From: Alcanivorax sp.
GTDB lineage: Bacteria > Pseudomonadota > Gammaproteobacteria > Pseudomonadales > Alcanivoracaceae
NCBI RefSeq assembly: GCF_002726155.1
Contig: NZ_PBSH01000042.1
Coordinates: forward strand, 54,502-118,501
Reading direction: 5' to 3'
Length of the DNA stretch: 64,000 nucleotides
Position numbers and translations under genes: made by a program. The notes beneath the pieces are model-generated. The model had not been told where the DNA came from. It saw only the letters and a program-made list of their open reading frames with translations, and searched no databases. This document shows, piece after piece, positions 17,343-26,362 of this stretch. Each line of letters opens with the position of its first letter. The stretch's first letter is position 1.

Positions 17343-19247
17343 TTATTCGTTGAAAACACTCTGCACTTCATAGATTGCCGTGGTGCCACTCACTTCATTC
17401 CCCACTACCAGCAACGCCTTGCCATTGGCTGAATCCGCCGCCGGAATGAACACCAATCCTTCCGGCCCCAGGTCGCCATACCCTTCCAGGTTGCCCGCAT
17501 CCGGGTCCACACCCCAGGTTTCGCGGCTGTTCAGGTAATCCTGGTAGACCGGCGCCATCGGGTCGGTAATGTCATACACCAGCACTCCGCCCATGCGCTC
17601 CAGCCCCAGGAACAGGAAATGCTTGTCGCCGATTTGACCGATGGTCAGCCCTTCCGGTTCCGGCCCCTTGGCATCACTGCGGCTATCCATGGCATCGCCT
17701 TCATCGTGACCGCTGTTGAAGTAGTCGGCACAATCGATTGAGCGATCGGAGCCCAGCTTGCAATCGTCGCTGGCCAGGAACTGCTCAATGGCGTCACCAC
17801 TATCAAACACCAGATCACCCGCCTCATCACGAATGGAGAAGGAACGGCCACCATAGCTGTACAAGGTGTCATACATGATGCGATCACCGGCAACCGCATC
17901 TTCTGCGCCGGCGTCGTCGTACATTTTCGGGGAGCCATCTGCGTTGGTTTTATACCCCAACGTCCAGGTGATGTTCAGCCGGCCGAGAACGTCATCTTCC
18001 CGGCAATCACCGGAATCGCCCGCTTCAGCACCGCAGTAACCGAAAACCGCAGGGTCCAGCAAAGCCCCATCGGCCAGCTCGCTCAACTGAGGCGGCAGGT
18101 CATCACCACAGCGGCGCGCGAAACCGCTATTGTGCACTAGGTGTTTCACCCGAAACTCTTCAACAAAACCCTGGCTGGCATCCGGTGTACAGGCTACCGG
18201 CGGCACCGCATCTTCATCCGCCTCTTCGCCCCAGTAGGCATCATTGTCCTCGCCCCAGGCACGGGCATCACCTTCGTTGGCGGTCACCAGGTAGGTCTTG
18301 CCGTTAACGGTATAGCCATGGATGGAATCTGGCAGATACAGCCCCACCACCCCGGCAAAGGTCTTGATGTTGATCACGCCATCCTCATCGCTGGCGTCGA
18401 TTCCATTACCAGCGACGCTACGATCCGTCTCGCCCAGGGTAACGATGTCAGTCACTGATGCGGTCGCAATATCGATGATTGCCAGTGCATTGTTCTCTTG
18501 CAGGGTGACCCAGGCGGTCGTGCCATCAGCGGAGACCGCAATATATTCCGGCTCCAGATCCTGGGATGCAGAAGCGCCTGGCCCATAAATTCGCACCCCC
18601 TGACTACGCAGGGCATCTTCTTCACCGTTATAGTCAGTGAAATCTGCCGTGCTCACCACCGGGTTAGCCGGATCACTGAAATCCACGATGCTGATGGAAC
18701 CGTCCGGGTCCGTCTGGTAATCATCGCTGGGCTCGCCCTCATTGGCGGTGAGCACGCGGGTTCCGTCCGGGGTAAACGCCACCATGTCTGGCTGGGCACC
18801 CACTTCCTCACTCCCCAACAGGGTCAGGTCACTGGCCTGATACAGCGCCACAAAACCGTTATCGGTTTTCGGGTCGGCCTCAATGGCCACCGCCACCAGA
18901 CCATGGCTGGCCGCAACGCTGTTCACTTCCGCGCCTGCCGCAATGCCTGCGGCACTGATCGCATCGATCTTGACCGGGTTCTCCGGGTCACTCAGATCCA
19001 GTACATCCAGCTCCCCCTGCTCCGCATTCACCACAAACAGGCGCTTGCTCGCCGCATCATAGGCCGGGATCTCGGCGGCGGAAGCATCAAAACTGCCCGT
19101 GGAATAACGGCTGACATAGGACAACCGGATGCTGTCCGGTGTGCGCACCGCTTCATCGACCACGCCATCAGACTCATTGCTGTCGCCACCACAGGCACTC
19201 AGCGTCGCGGCCAGAATCACACCGGCCCCCAGATACAAATGCTTCAT
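17343..19247 (-). CDS. Choice-of-anchor I family lipoprotein
   Basis: A 634-residue surface or periplasmic protein with lipobox LSAC (Cys19). The body has repeated propeller-type units, e.g. KRLFVVNAEQGELDVLDLSDPENPV in part, AFTPDGTRVLTANEGEPSDDY, TAWVTLQENNALAIIDI and YLVTANEGDARAW. These match the choice-of-anchor I domain, a beta-propeller related to phytase-like and alkaline-phosphatase-associated proteins. The sequence is acidic (many Asp/Glu), which suits calcium binding and a marine habitat. A Cys-rich insertion lies around residues 350-420. The biochemical role of the family is unknown. It is monocistronic with its own terminator. Confidence 0.85.
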   Translation of the reverse strand: MKHLYLGAGVILAATLSACGGDSNESDGVVDEAVRTPDSIRLSYVSRYSTGSFDASAAEIPAYDAASKRLFVVNAEQGELDVLDLSDPENPVKIDAISAAGIAAGAEVNSVAASHGLVAVAIEADPKTDNGFVALYQASDLTLLGSEEVGAQPDMVAFTPDGTRVLTANEGEPSDDYQTDPDGSISIVDFSDPANPVVSTADFTDYNGEEDALRSQGVRIYGPGASASQDLEPEYIAVSADGTTAWVTLQENNALAIIDIATASVTDIVTLGETDRSVAGNGIDASDEDGVINIKTFAGVVGLYLPDSIHGYTVNGKTYLVTANEGDARAWGEDNDAYWGEEADEDAVPPVACTPDASQGFVEEFRVKHLVHNSGFARRCGDDLPPQLSELADGALLDPAVFGYCGAEAGDSGDCREDDVLGRLNITWTLGYKTNADGSPKMYDDAGAEDAVAGDRIMYDTLYSYGGRSFSIRDEAGDLVFDSGDAIEQFLASDDCKLGSDRSIDCADYFNSGHDEGDAMDSRSDAKGPEPEGLTIGQIGDKHFLFLGLERMGGVLVYDITDPMAPVYQDYLNSRETWGVDPDAGNLEGYGDLGPEGLVFIPAADSANGKALLVVGNEVSGTTAIYEVQSVFNE

Positions 19248-19452
19248 CGGTTTCCCCTGTTATGTGGATATTCCCCAAACGGATTGCTCACAGGGTTTTA
19301 CAGGGCGAGGATGAAGCCAGTACGACAACGAAATGACGGCCTGATGACAGGCCCATAGATCACCACAGACAGCATAAGTCCCACAGGTCGAATCCCCCCC
19401 CAAGGGCACAAAGAGCCTGAAAGGCGTAATCCGGCATTGAGCGATGAGCCAT

Positions 19453-19487
19453 AAAAAAACGCGGCACCTGCCACGCAGGGCCGCGTT
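19453..19487 (-). terminator. Terminator of the BVMO gene
   Basis: On the minus strand a GC-rich hairpin (CGCGGC...GCCGCG with an internal CCTG/CAGG pair) is followed by seven Ts. It is 28 bp past the stop at 19515. Confidence 0.85.
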
Positions 19488-19514
19488 CACCGGATGAAAC
19501 CAGACTGATTCACA

Positions 19515-21068
19515 TCAGGCGGTTTCGTAATCGTTCTCCTCGAAGTCGGCCATCTGCGCCGCGTACTGGGTGGCGAACCCGGGGTACATGGTGGCGTTGA
19601 AACCGTCTTCGGTGAGATACCAGCTCTTGCAGCCGGAATTCCAGTTGGTTTTCGCCAACCGTTTCTGCATGGCCTTGTTGTGCTTGCGTTGAACCGCTTC
19701 TTTCACGTCCAGCATCTTGAGGTCGCCCTGAAGAATTTTCTGCACGCCTTTCACGGCGTAATCCAGCTGGGACTCCATATACACCAGCGCAGAGTTATGG
19801 CCGGGCCCGGAGTTCGGCCCAAAGGTCATGTACAGGTTCGGATAGCCCGACACATTGATGCTCTTGTAGGCCTGCGCCCCGCCTTCCCATTCTTCTCCCA
19901 GCACCCGACCCTTGCGTCCTTTCACCGGGAATGGCGTACCGGAATGGCTAACATCGAAACCGGTGGCAAAAACAATGCAATCCACCTGATGCTCGATGCC
20001 TTCCACTGTGCGAATGCCTTTTTCACTGAGACGCGCGATGGGCCAGGTGATCAGTTTCGCATTGTCTTTCTGCAGCGCCGGGTAGTAATCGTTGGACACC
20101 AGCACACGCTTGCAGCCGATGGTAAAGTCCGGCGTCAGCTGACGGCGCAGCCAACGATCTTTCACTTGCCGGCGCAAATGCAAACGCGCCACTCGTTCGG
20201 CAATACGCGTCAGTGGTGAATTCCAGATAACCGCCAACGCCATACTCTCATGCGTCCAGTAGAGCAGGTTGCGCATGGCCTGCTGGCTGGCCGGCAGTTT
20301 TTCGAACAGCTTCTTGTTCCACTGCGGCGTGGCAAAATCCGGGCGCGGCATGACCCAGCCCGGGGTGCGCTGGAACACTTTTACATGCTTTGCCTGTTTC
20401 ACCAGCTCGGGGATGATCTGAATACCGCTGGCGCCGGTACCAATAACCGCCACTTTCTTGCCGCTGAAATCATAATCGTGGTCCCAACGGGCGCTGTGAA
20501 TCTTGTGGCCCTTGAAATCCTCCAGGCCGGTAATCGCCGGGAAGCTGCAGTTGGACAACGGCCCCTGAGCCATGACGGCGGCGCGGCCAGCAAACTGCTC
20601 GCCCTTGCCGGTGGTCGCGGTCCACATACCCTTCTTTTCATCAAAGGTCAGGTCTTCCACGTTTTTCTCGAAACGAATGTGGGATTCCAGTGCGAACTCG
20701 GCCACCAGGTGATGGATATAGTCGAGAATTTCCTGGCTGCCTGAAAAGCTGCGCGACCAGCTCGGGTTAGGCGCAAAAGAATACGAATAAAGATTGGAAG
20801 GAATATCACAGGCTGCGCCCGGATACTGATTGTCGCGCCAGGTGCCACCCACCGCGTTGGCGCGCTCCAGAATCACAAAATCCTCAATGCCTGCCTGTTT
20901 GAGACGAATGGCCATCCCCAGGCCGGCAAACCCTGCGCCCACAATCAATACGGATGCCGGTTTGAGCGCGGACTTTTTCGTTGCTGCCGGACGTTTAGCC
21001 GTGGCAGCGCGCTTACGGGTAGCCACCTTGCGCGGGGCCTTTTTCGGGGAGGCTGAGGATGTAGTCAT
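19515..21068 (-). CDS. Flavin-containing (Baeyer-Villiger-type) monooxygenase with lysine-rich N-terminal tail
   Basis: A 517-residue FAD/NADPH oxygenase. FAD motif GAGFAG is at residues 44-49, the GGTWRDNQYPGAACDIPS segment follows, then the BVMO fingerprint (FKGHKIHSARW) and the NADPH motif GTGASG. Such enzymes insert oxygen next to a carbonyl group, giving esters or lactones. The first ~36 residues are unusual: 12 Lys/Arg with Ala, Pro and Thr, resembling a histone H1 tail, and absent from typical members. The adjacent upstream gene encodes a ferritin-like diiron protein on the same strand, 75 bp away, so they form an operon. The substrate is unknown; ketones from alkane or cyclic compound oxidation are plausible. 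Confidence 0.9.
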   Translation of the reverse strand: MTTSSASPKKAPRKVATRKRAATAKRPAATKKSALKPASVLIVGAGFAGLGMAIRLKQAGIEDFVILERANAVGGTWRDNQYPGAACDIPSNLYSYSFAPNPSWSRSFSGSQEILDYIHHLVAEFALESHIRFEKNVEDLTFDEKKGMWTATTGKGEQFAGRAAVMAQGPLSNCSFPAITGLEDFKGHKIHSARWDHDYDFSGKKVAVIGTGASGIQIIPELVKQAKHVKVFQRTPGWVMPRPDFATPQWNKKLFEKLPASQQAMRNLLYWTHESMALAVIWNSPLTRIAERVARLHLRRQVKDRWLRRQLTPDFTIGCKRVLVSNDYYPALQKDNAKLITWPIARLSEKGIRTVEGIEHQVDCIVFATGFDVSHSGTPFPVKGRKGRVLGEEWEGGAQAYKSINVSGYPNLYMTFGPNSGPGHNSALVYMESQLDYAVKGVQKILQGDLKMLDVKEAVQRKHNKAMQKRLAKTNWNSGCKSWYLTEDGFNATMYPGFATQYAAQMADFEENDYETA

Positions 21069-21143
21069 AACGGTATCTCTTCAACAATCAGGGTAGCCTC
21101 GCCATGGACACCAGCCACATGGCGAGCGGTCGTTGGTGGGCTA

Positions 21144-22070
21144 TCAAGCAGTGGGCTGGTAAGTCAGCTCTTTTACCCAGGAAGGCACCGCCGGCAATGC
21201 CCGGCGTGGAATCAGGCCGGTCAGTTTGACCATGCCATCCACCGGCACGTGGTAGGCACGGTTGTTGCGATTCACCACAAACTTGGCGTGCTGGCGAATT
21301 ACCTGGTACCAGGGATTACGTCGACCATCTTCGGTACGGCCGCCAATTTTTTCGAACTTGGCCATGGCGGCATACAGCCGCTCTTCCGGCAATCCCATGG
21401 TAATAATGTTGTCGCGCATTTTGTTAAGCAGCGGCACATAGGACGCGATGCCCAGCATCAAGCGCGGATCCAGTAGTGGTGCCAGCATTTTGGTGGCGCC
21501 GATAAAGGTTTTCCCCCGGCCTTGCATCTCCATGACGCTGAAGCCCACACCCAAATGGCGTGATTCATCGTCATTGATTTTCTCAAAGGCCTGATGGCAC
21601 ACCGGATCCTTCACCGTCTCAAGAAGGAAGGTGCACAAGGCGCCGTCCAGCGCGATCTCCAGCATCGGCACCACCGTACCCAACACATAAACCGGCATTT
21701 CGTCGCTGTAACGGTCCAGCCATTCGATCACCAGACGCAGGTTGATGTTTGGCTCGGGGATTTCATCGCCCTCAAGCATGCCCCAGCGTTTCATCAATGC
21801 CATTTCGGCATTGGCATGACGCTGCTCTTCCGCATGGAAGTAGGTATAAATTTCACGCAGGGTGTCGGTGGGGGCTTTCTTGGCCATGGCCGCAAAAGCT
21901 CTTGCGCCCACATGCTCAATCCACATCAGGTCGGCCATGAAATCTTTCAGCTTTGGCCACTGCTCTTCGGTAATCAGTTCCGCGCCAGGTGCATCCCAGT
22001 CGATATCTGACAGGGCCCACTGGGTGGATTTTATTTTTGCCAGCATTTTGTCCAGGTCGATAGAAGCCAT
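21144..22070 (-). CDS. Ferritin-like diiron protein
   Basis: A 308-residue helical protein with a full set of diiron ligands: Glu52 (WIEHVG), Glu82-x-x-His85 (EEQRHAN), Glu138 (PMLEIALDG) and Glu169-x-x-His172 (DESRHLG). This is the pattern of ferritin-like oxidases and oxygenases. The specific reaction is not known. The gene is first in an operon with the BVMO and divergent from a TetR regulator, which suggests a joint oxidative pathway under TetR control. The ATG has CAGGAGAGCATC upstream. Confidence 0.85.
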   Translation of the reverse strand: MASIDLDKMLAKIKSTQWALSDIDWDAPGAELITEEQWPKLKDFMADLMWIEHVGARAFAAMAKKAPTDTLREIYTYFHAEEQRHANAEMALMKRWGMLEGDEIPEPNINLRLVIEWLDRYSDEMPVYVLGTVVPMLEIALDGALCTFLLETVKDPVCHQAFEKINDDESRHLGVGFSVMEMQGRGKTFIGATKMLAPLLDPRLMLGIASYVPLLNKMRDNIITMGLPEERLYAAMAKFEKIGGRTEDGRRNPWYQVIRQHAKFVVNRNNRAYHVPVDGMVKLTGLIPRRALPAVPSWVKELTYQPTA

Positions 22071-22188
22071 GATGCTCTCCTGTTATCGCGATACGATATT
22101 TCCAGCCGGTTTAAGGTCAATTCGGTGCGGCAGCACAGCCGACCGCAATCCAGCGCCTTGGGGTGCTGCTGCATGCTCAAGGCTTTAC

Positions 22189-22210
22189 TGTTACATTGCT
22201 CGGTGTAACA
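22189..22210. promoter_or_regulatory. Candidate TetR operator
   Basis: Inverted repeat TGTTACA (22189-22195), 8-bp spacer, TGTAACA (22204-22210), in the 180-bp gap between the divergent diiron and TetR genes. Size and position fit a TetR dimer site controlling both directions. Confidence 0.6.
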
Positions 22211-22250
22211 ATAAATCGAATGCTTGTTCGGATTCAATTCGGAAACAGAT

Positions 22251-22871
22251 ATGGCACGTAAACCCAAACAACAGCGCTCCAAAGCCACCGTCGACGCCAT
22301 CATCGAGGCTGCTCTTATCTCCATTGCCCGGCAGGGCCCTGGCGCCACCACGGCACGCCAGGTTGCCGATATTGCCGGCATTGGCGTGGGTTCCCTGTAT
22401 GAGTACTTCGAGGATAAGGACGCCATCTTTACTGCCGCTGGCGCCCGCTTCGTGGACGATACGGTGGCCATGATCAAACCGCTGATTCCGGAACTGGTAC
22501 GAATGAATATCCGCGACGCGGTGAGCAAACTACTGTTTACCTTTCGGGATTTTCTCGAAGAGAACAATCAGCTGTATCTGAAGTGTGCCCGCCACGCCTT
22601 CAGTCAGGACATGGTGATGCACCAGGCGCCTATTAATCGCGCCCTGATGGATCTGTTTACCCAGTACCTGATGCACCACCCGGAATTGTTGCGCATGCCC
22701 AATATTCCGGCGGTGGCTTATTTCTATATCAATGGCGGGATTTTCACCGTGGTTCGTCATCTCTCGGAAGAGAAACCGACCCAGAGTTTTGAGGAGCTCA
22801 CCATGGTATTCGGCGATTTTCTGGCCAGTTACGCGGAACACAAAGTGGGGGCGAGCAACGCCACGCAATAG
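22251..22871 (+). CDS. TetR family transcriptional regulator
   Basis: A 206-residue regulator. The N-terminal helix-turn-helix reads RSKATVDAIIEAA through TARQVADIAGIGVGSLYEYFEDKDAIF, classic for TetR. The remaining ~150 residues are the ligand-binding domain, with GGIFTVVRH near the end. The start at 22251 (GGAAACAGAT then ATG) gives the usual short basic arm ARKPKQQRSK. It is divergent from the diiron/BVMO operon and an inverted repeat between them is the likely operator. The inducer is unknown; a fatty or hydrocarbon-derived ligand is possible. Confidence 0.92.
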   Translation: MARKPKQQRSKATVDAIIEAALISIARQGPGATTARQVADIAGIGVGSLYEYFEDKDAIFTAAGARFVDDTVAMIKPLIPELVRMNIRDAVSKLLFTFRDFLEENNQLYLKCARHAFSQDMVMHQAPINRALMDLFTQYLMHHPELLRMPNIPAVAYFYINGGIFTVVRHLSEEKPTQSFEELTMVFGDFLASYAEHKVGASNATQ

Positions 22872-22925
22872 CACCACGGGACCCGAAATCGAACGCCACA
22901 ACCAACAATAAAACCAGGAGGCACC

Positions 22926-23414
22926 ATGCGGACGCCCAATCCGGAAACACCCCCCTCTGGAACATCGCGCATTCCCAATTTGGCGGATTGGCGCTTCAAC
23001 CGTTACCTGACCATGCAGCTGATGCCGCTGTTCTATCTGCTGCTGATTGTCGGGGCGCTGGTCGTGGTGGCCAGTGTGGTCGGCCTGTGCTTCTGGTTCT
23101 CCACGCTGGCGGGCATCATCGCCACCGCCATCGCCCCGCTGGCGCTGCTGGTCAGCGTGGCGGTGATCCGCGCAGCACTGGAATACATGATCATGGCGCA
23201 CCGCATCATGCGCATCATCGAACGCATGGATGCCCTGCCCGGGCAGGTCGCTGATTTATCCGTCCGGGTGGACGGCATTACCGATCATGTGGACGGATTG
23301 ACCGGCCATGTGAATGATATCCACGAAACCCTCATGCACGTTCGCCCTTTTCTGCGCTCCGCCGGACTGCCCAGCCGTTTGCTCAATGCGTTTCGGGGGC
23401 ACCCGGAAAAATAA
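22926..23414 (+). CDS. DUF4282 domain membrane protein
   Basis: A 162-residue protein with two membrane segments (about residues 35-60 and 62-82) and a cytoplasmic tail. The region FNRYLTMQLMPLFYLLLIVG and the following hydrophobic hairpin fit DUF4282. The tail has a repeating D-G/H-x-T/H-x-HV pattern (VDGITDHVDGLTGHVNDIHE), suggesting a short coiled coil. The ribosome site CCAGGAGGCACC is very strong. It lies 54 bp after tetR on the same strand. Function unknown. Confidence 0.8.
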   Translation: MRTPNPETPPSGTSRIPNLADWRFNRYLTMQLMPLFYLLLIVGALVVVASVVGLCFWFSTLAGIIATAIAPLALLVSVAVIRAALEYMIMAHRIMRIIERMDALPGQVADLSVRVDGITDHVDGLTGHVNDIHETLMHVRPFLRSAGLPSRLLNAFRGHPEK

Positions 23415-23541
23415 GTCCGGATCAGCGCCAAGATTGTCGTTTCCCGGTGCTGACATACCCCGATGCATACCGCACTATTGTGGGCCTGAAAGCGCCCCGC
23501 CTTTTCCCGGTGGCGCTCACCGTGAGAGTTGAGGAGTTCCC

Positions 23542-24507
23542 ATGGCCCTACCCGCCTCCCTGCAAAACAGTCTGCAGCTGCCCGTTGTGGCATCGCCCAT
23601 GTTCATTGTGTCCAACCCGGACCTGGTCATTGCCCAGTGCAAAGCCGGCATTGTTGGCTCTTTTCCTGCCCTGAATGCCCGCCCTGCGGAAGAACTGGAA
23701 GTGTGGCTCAAACGCATTACCGAAGAACTGGATGCCTGGAACCAGGCCAACCCTGACAAGCCTGCCGCCCCGTTCGCGGTCAACCAGATTGTGCACAAGT
23801 CCAATAACCGGCTGGAGCACGACCTGGAAATGTGCGTGAAGTACAAGGTGCCCATCGTGATCACCTCCCTGGGTGCCCGGGTAGATGTGAACGAGGCCAT
23901 CCACAGCTATGGCGGCCTGGTGTTCCACGACATCATCAATAACTTCTTCGCCAAGAAAGCCATCGAGAAAGGCGCCGATGGCCTGATCGCCGTGGCCTCA
24001 GGCGCAGGCGGCCATGCCGGCACCCTGTCGCCACTGGCGCTGGTTCAGGAAATCCGTGAATGGTTCGACGGCCCGCTACTGCTGTCCGGCGCCATTGCCA
24101 CTGGCGACTCCGTGCTGGCCGCCCAGGCCATGGGCGCCGACCTGGGCTACATCGGCTCCGCCTTTATCGCCACCGATGAAGCCAACGCAGATGAGCGCTA
24201 CAAACAGTCCATCGTGGACGGCAGCGCCAACGACATTATCTATTCCAACCTGTTCACCGGCGTCCACGGCAATTACCTGCGCAATTCCATTGAAGCGGCA
24301 GGCCTGGACCCGGAAAATCTGCCGGAAAGCGATCCGTCCAAAATGGATTTCGGTGATGGTAGCTCCAAAGCCTGGAAAGATATCTGGGGCAGCGGCCAGG
24401 GCATCGGAGCGGTGAAGAAAGTCGGCCCGGCTGCCGATCTGATTGCACGCCTGAAACGGGAATACTCCGCCGCTCGCCAGCGCATGGAAGCACTGCCCTG
24501 GAAGTGA
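23542..24507 (+). CDS. Nitronate monooxygenase family protein
   Basis: A 321-residue FMN-dependent TIM-barrel enzyme of the nitronate monooxygenase/2-nitropropane dioxygenase family. It oxidises alkyl nitronates to carbonyl compounds and nitrite. Seen: N-terminal LPVVASPMFIVSNPDLV, the phosphate-binding VASGAGGHAG, and LLLSGAIATGDSVLAAQAMGADLGYIGSAF. The ATG follows TTGAGGAGTTCCC. A strong terminator follows. It may act as a general detoxifier of nitronate toxins. Some relatives are quinone reductases. Confidence 0.9.
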   Translation: MALPASLQNSLQLPVVASPMFIVSNPDLVIAQCKAGIVGSFPALNARPAEELEVWLKRITEELDAWNQANPDKPAAPFAVNQIVHKSNNRLEHDLEMCVKYKVPIVITSLGARVDVNEAIHSYGGLVFHDIINNFFAKKAIEKGADGLIAVASGAGGHAGTLSPLALVQEIREWFDGPLLLSGAIATGDSVLAAQAMGADLGYIGSAFIATDEANADERYKQSIVDGSANDIIYSNLFTGVHGNYLRNSIEAAGLDPENLPESDPSKMDFGDGSSKAWKDIWGSGQGIGAVKKVGPAADLIARLKREYSAARQRMEALPWK

Positions 24508-24529
24508 GCGCGACGCAGAAAGAGAAAAT

Positions 24530-24566
24530 AAAAAGGCCGCACCCTTTACCGGGTGCGGCCTTTTTA
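24530..24566 (+). terminator. Terminator of the nitronate monooxygenase gene
   Basis: Perfect 10-bp stem GGCCGCACCC (24535-24544) with GGGTGCGGCC (24551-24560), followed by five Ts and preceded by an A-tract, so it could work in both directions. Confidence 0.93.
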
Positions 24567-24629
24567 TTGATAAGTGCGGGGTAGCTGCCCGGTCGGGCAG
24601 CCCCTGCACTTAATCTCGCTCTTCTTTTT

Positions 24630-24650
24630 AACTTTTAACTTTTAACTTTT
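24630..24650. repeat. Three tandem copies of AACTTTT
   Basis: Exact 7-bp tandem repeat, three copies, between the terminator and the stop of the AlmA-like gene. Probably a slippage-prone simple repeat without a set role. Confidence 0.8.
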
Positions 24651-24652
24651 AT

Positions 24653-26152
24653 TCAGGATCCCAGCAACGACGCCACCAGCCCTTTCTTTTTCACCGGCTG
24701 ATAGTTATCGAACTCCAGAATGCCATCATCAATGGCACCAAAACGCAGCTTGGGCAGATCGACCATGTAGTTCTGTACCACCATCCACGGCTGCTTGGAG
24801 CCCTGACGCGGCAAGCGGTCATTGGCGCGCTGAATATAACCGGACTGCATGCCGAGGAAATTCTCGTCGGTGATGCAGTTATCTTTGTCACGGGGGGTCA
24901 CCGTCTGCGCACCGGTCTTTTCCATATGGTTGAGCAAGCGGCACACATACTCACAAACCAGATCCGCTTTCAGGGTCCAGGATGAGTTGGTGTAACCGAA
25001 CACCAGCGCCATATTGGGCACATCGCGCAGCATCATACCCTTGTAGACCAGAGCTTCACGTGGCTCCACCGGTTTGCCATCAATGGTGCCTTCTACACCG
25101 CCGAGCATCTGAATATTCAGGCCCGTGGCGGTAATGATGATATCCGCTTCCAGCTCTTGCCCGGACTTGAGCAGGATGCCGGTTTTGGTGAACCGCTCGA
25201 TATGATCGGTCACAACCTCAGCCTCACCGCGGCGCAGAGTCTTGAACAAATCACCGTTAGGCACGGCACACAGACGCTCATCCCAGGGGTTATAACTGGG
25301 ACGGAAATGCGTCATATCCACATCATCGCCCAGCTGACGCTTGGCCGCCGCCAGCAAGGCACGGCGAACCAGTTTCGGGCGCTGCTTGGACAGCTTGAAC
25401 ACCAGACGCTGAATACCAATATTGCGGGCGCGAGCCAACCGATAGACCATCATCTCCGGCATGAAACGGCGCATGCCCACAGAGATCGGATCCACTTCCG
25501 GCACCGTGGCAATGTATGTCGGCGACCGTTGCAGCATGGTGACCTTCGCGCCTTCTTTGGCCAAGGCCGGCACCAGCGTTACGGCCGTCGCACCAGAGCC
25601 GATCACCACGACTTTCTTGCCTTTATAGTCCAGGTTTTCCGGCCAGTGTTGCGGGTGAATAACCTGACCCTTGAAGTCCTTCTCACCGGGGAAGTCCGGT
25701 TTGTAGCCTTCGTCGTAGTTATAGTAACCACTGCAAGAGAACAGGAAGTTGGCGGTGAAGATTTCCTGTTCGCCGGTTTTCTCGTTGGTGGTTTCCACCA
25801 CCCACTGGTTGTCCGCACTGGACCAGTTCGCCGTGATCACCTTGCGACCAAAACGGATATGTTTTTTGACGCCGTACTCTTCTGCGGTGTCTTCCACGTA
25901 TTGGCGAATCGAATTGCCATCCGCCAGAACCTTTGGTTCCGTCCAGGGGCGAAAGCTGTAGCCCAGGGTAAACATGTCGGAATCAGAGCGAATACCTGGG
26001 TACTTGAACAAATCCCATGTCCCGCCAATGCGCTCACGGCGCTCAAGAATCGCGTAGGTGCGATTCGGCGCCTTGCGGGTCAAATGACAAGCGGCACCAA
26101 TGCCGGAAAGGCCGGCACCAACAATCAGTACATCAACGTGTTTATTGGACAT
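24653..26152 (-). CDS. almA: AlmA-like flavin-binding monooxygenase (long-chain alkane oxidation)
   Basis: A 499-residue FAD/NADPH monooxygenase. FAD motif GAGLSG is at residues 12-17, then GGTWDLFKYPGIRSDSDM, the BVMO fingerprint (FKGQVIHPQHW), and the second nucleotide motif GSGATA. The overall pattern matches AlmA of Acinetobacter and Alcanivorax, a flavin monooxygenase linked to growth on alkanes longer than C30. The ATG at 26152 follows GGAGGTAGAGAAT; the longer frame from 26272 is not supported. The C-terminal basic residues (VKKKGLVASLLGS) end the protein. The assignment to AlmA rests on motif similarity, so another BVMO-type substrate cannot be excluded. Confidence 0.82.
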   Translation of the reverse strand: MSNKHVDVLIVGAGLSGIGAACHLTRKAPNRTYAILERRERIGGTWDLFKYPGIRSDSDMFTLGYSFRPWTEPKVLADGNSIRQYVEDTAEEYGVKKHIRFGRKVITANWSSADNQWVVETTNEKTGEQEIFTANFLFSCSGYYNYDEGYKPDFPGEKDFKGQVIHPQHWPENLDYKGKKVVVIGSGATAVTLVPALAKEGAKVTMLQRSPTYIATVPEVDPISVGMRRFMPEMMVYRLARARNIGIQRLVFKLSKQRPKLVRRALLAAAKRQLGDDVDMTHFRPSYNPWDERLCAVPNGDLFKTLRRGEAEVVTDHIERFTKTGILLKSGQELEADIIITATGLNIQMLGGVEGTIDGKPVEPREALVYKGMMLRDVPNMALVFGYTNSSWTLKADLVCEYVCRLLNHMEKTGAQTVTPRDKDNCITDENFLGMQSGYIQRANDRLPRQGSKQPWMVVQNYMVDLPKLRFGAIDDGILEFDNYQPVKKKGLVASLLGS

Positions 26153-26362
26153 ATTCTCTACCTCCAGCCTCTCAGGCTGCCTGATCCTCGCAGTGCAAAC
26201 ATTGACATCGCTCAATGGCACAATTGAATAAGTGACAGAATAGCCGTACTGCAGGGTATGAGAAAAGGCCAAAATAGGCCGTTAATTGGCTCTGGAGCCC
26301 GGAAAAAGTGCCGCTACGGACGAGAAAAGGACACAACCGGCAGAAACACTGCGCCCCGGCGA

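Noticed and set aside
24630..24650. AACTTTT tandem repeat as a CRISPR or origin iteron
   Set aside because: Only three 7-bp units, no spacers and no replication gene nearby.
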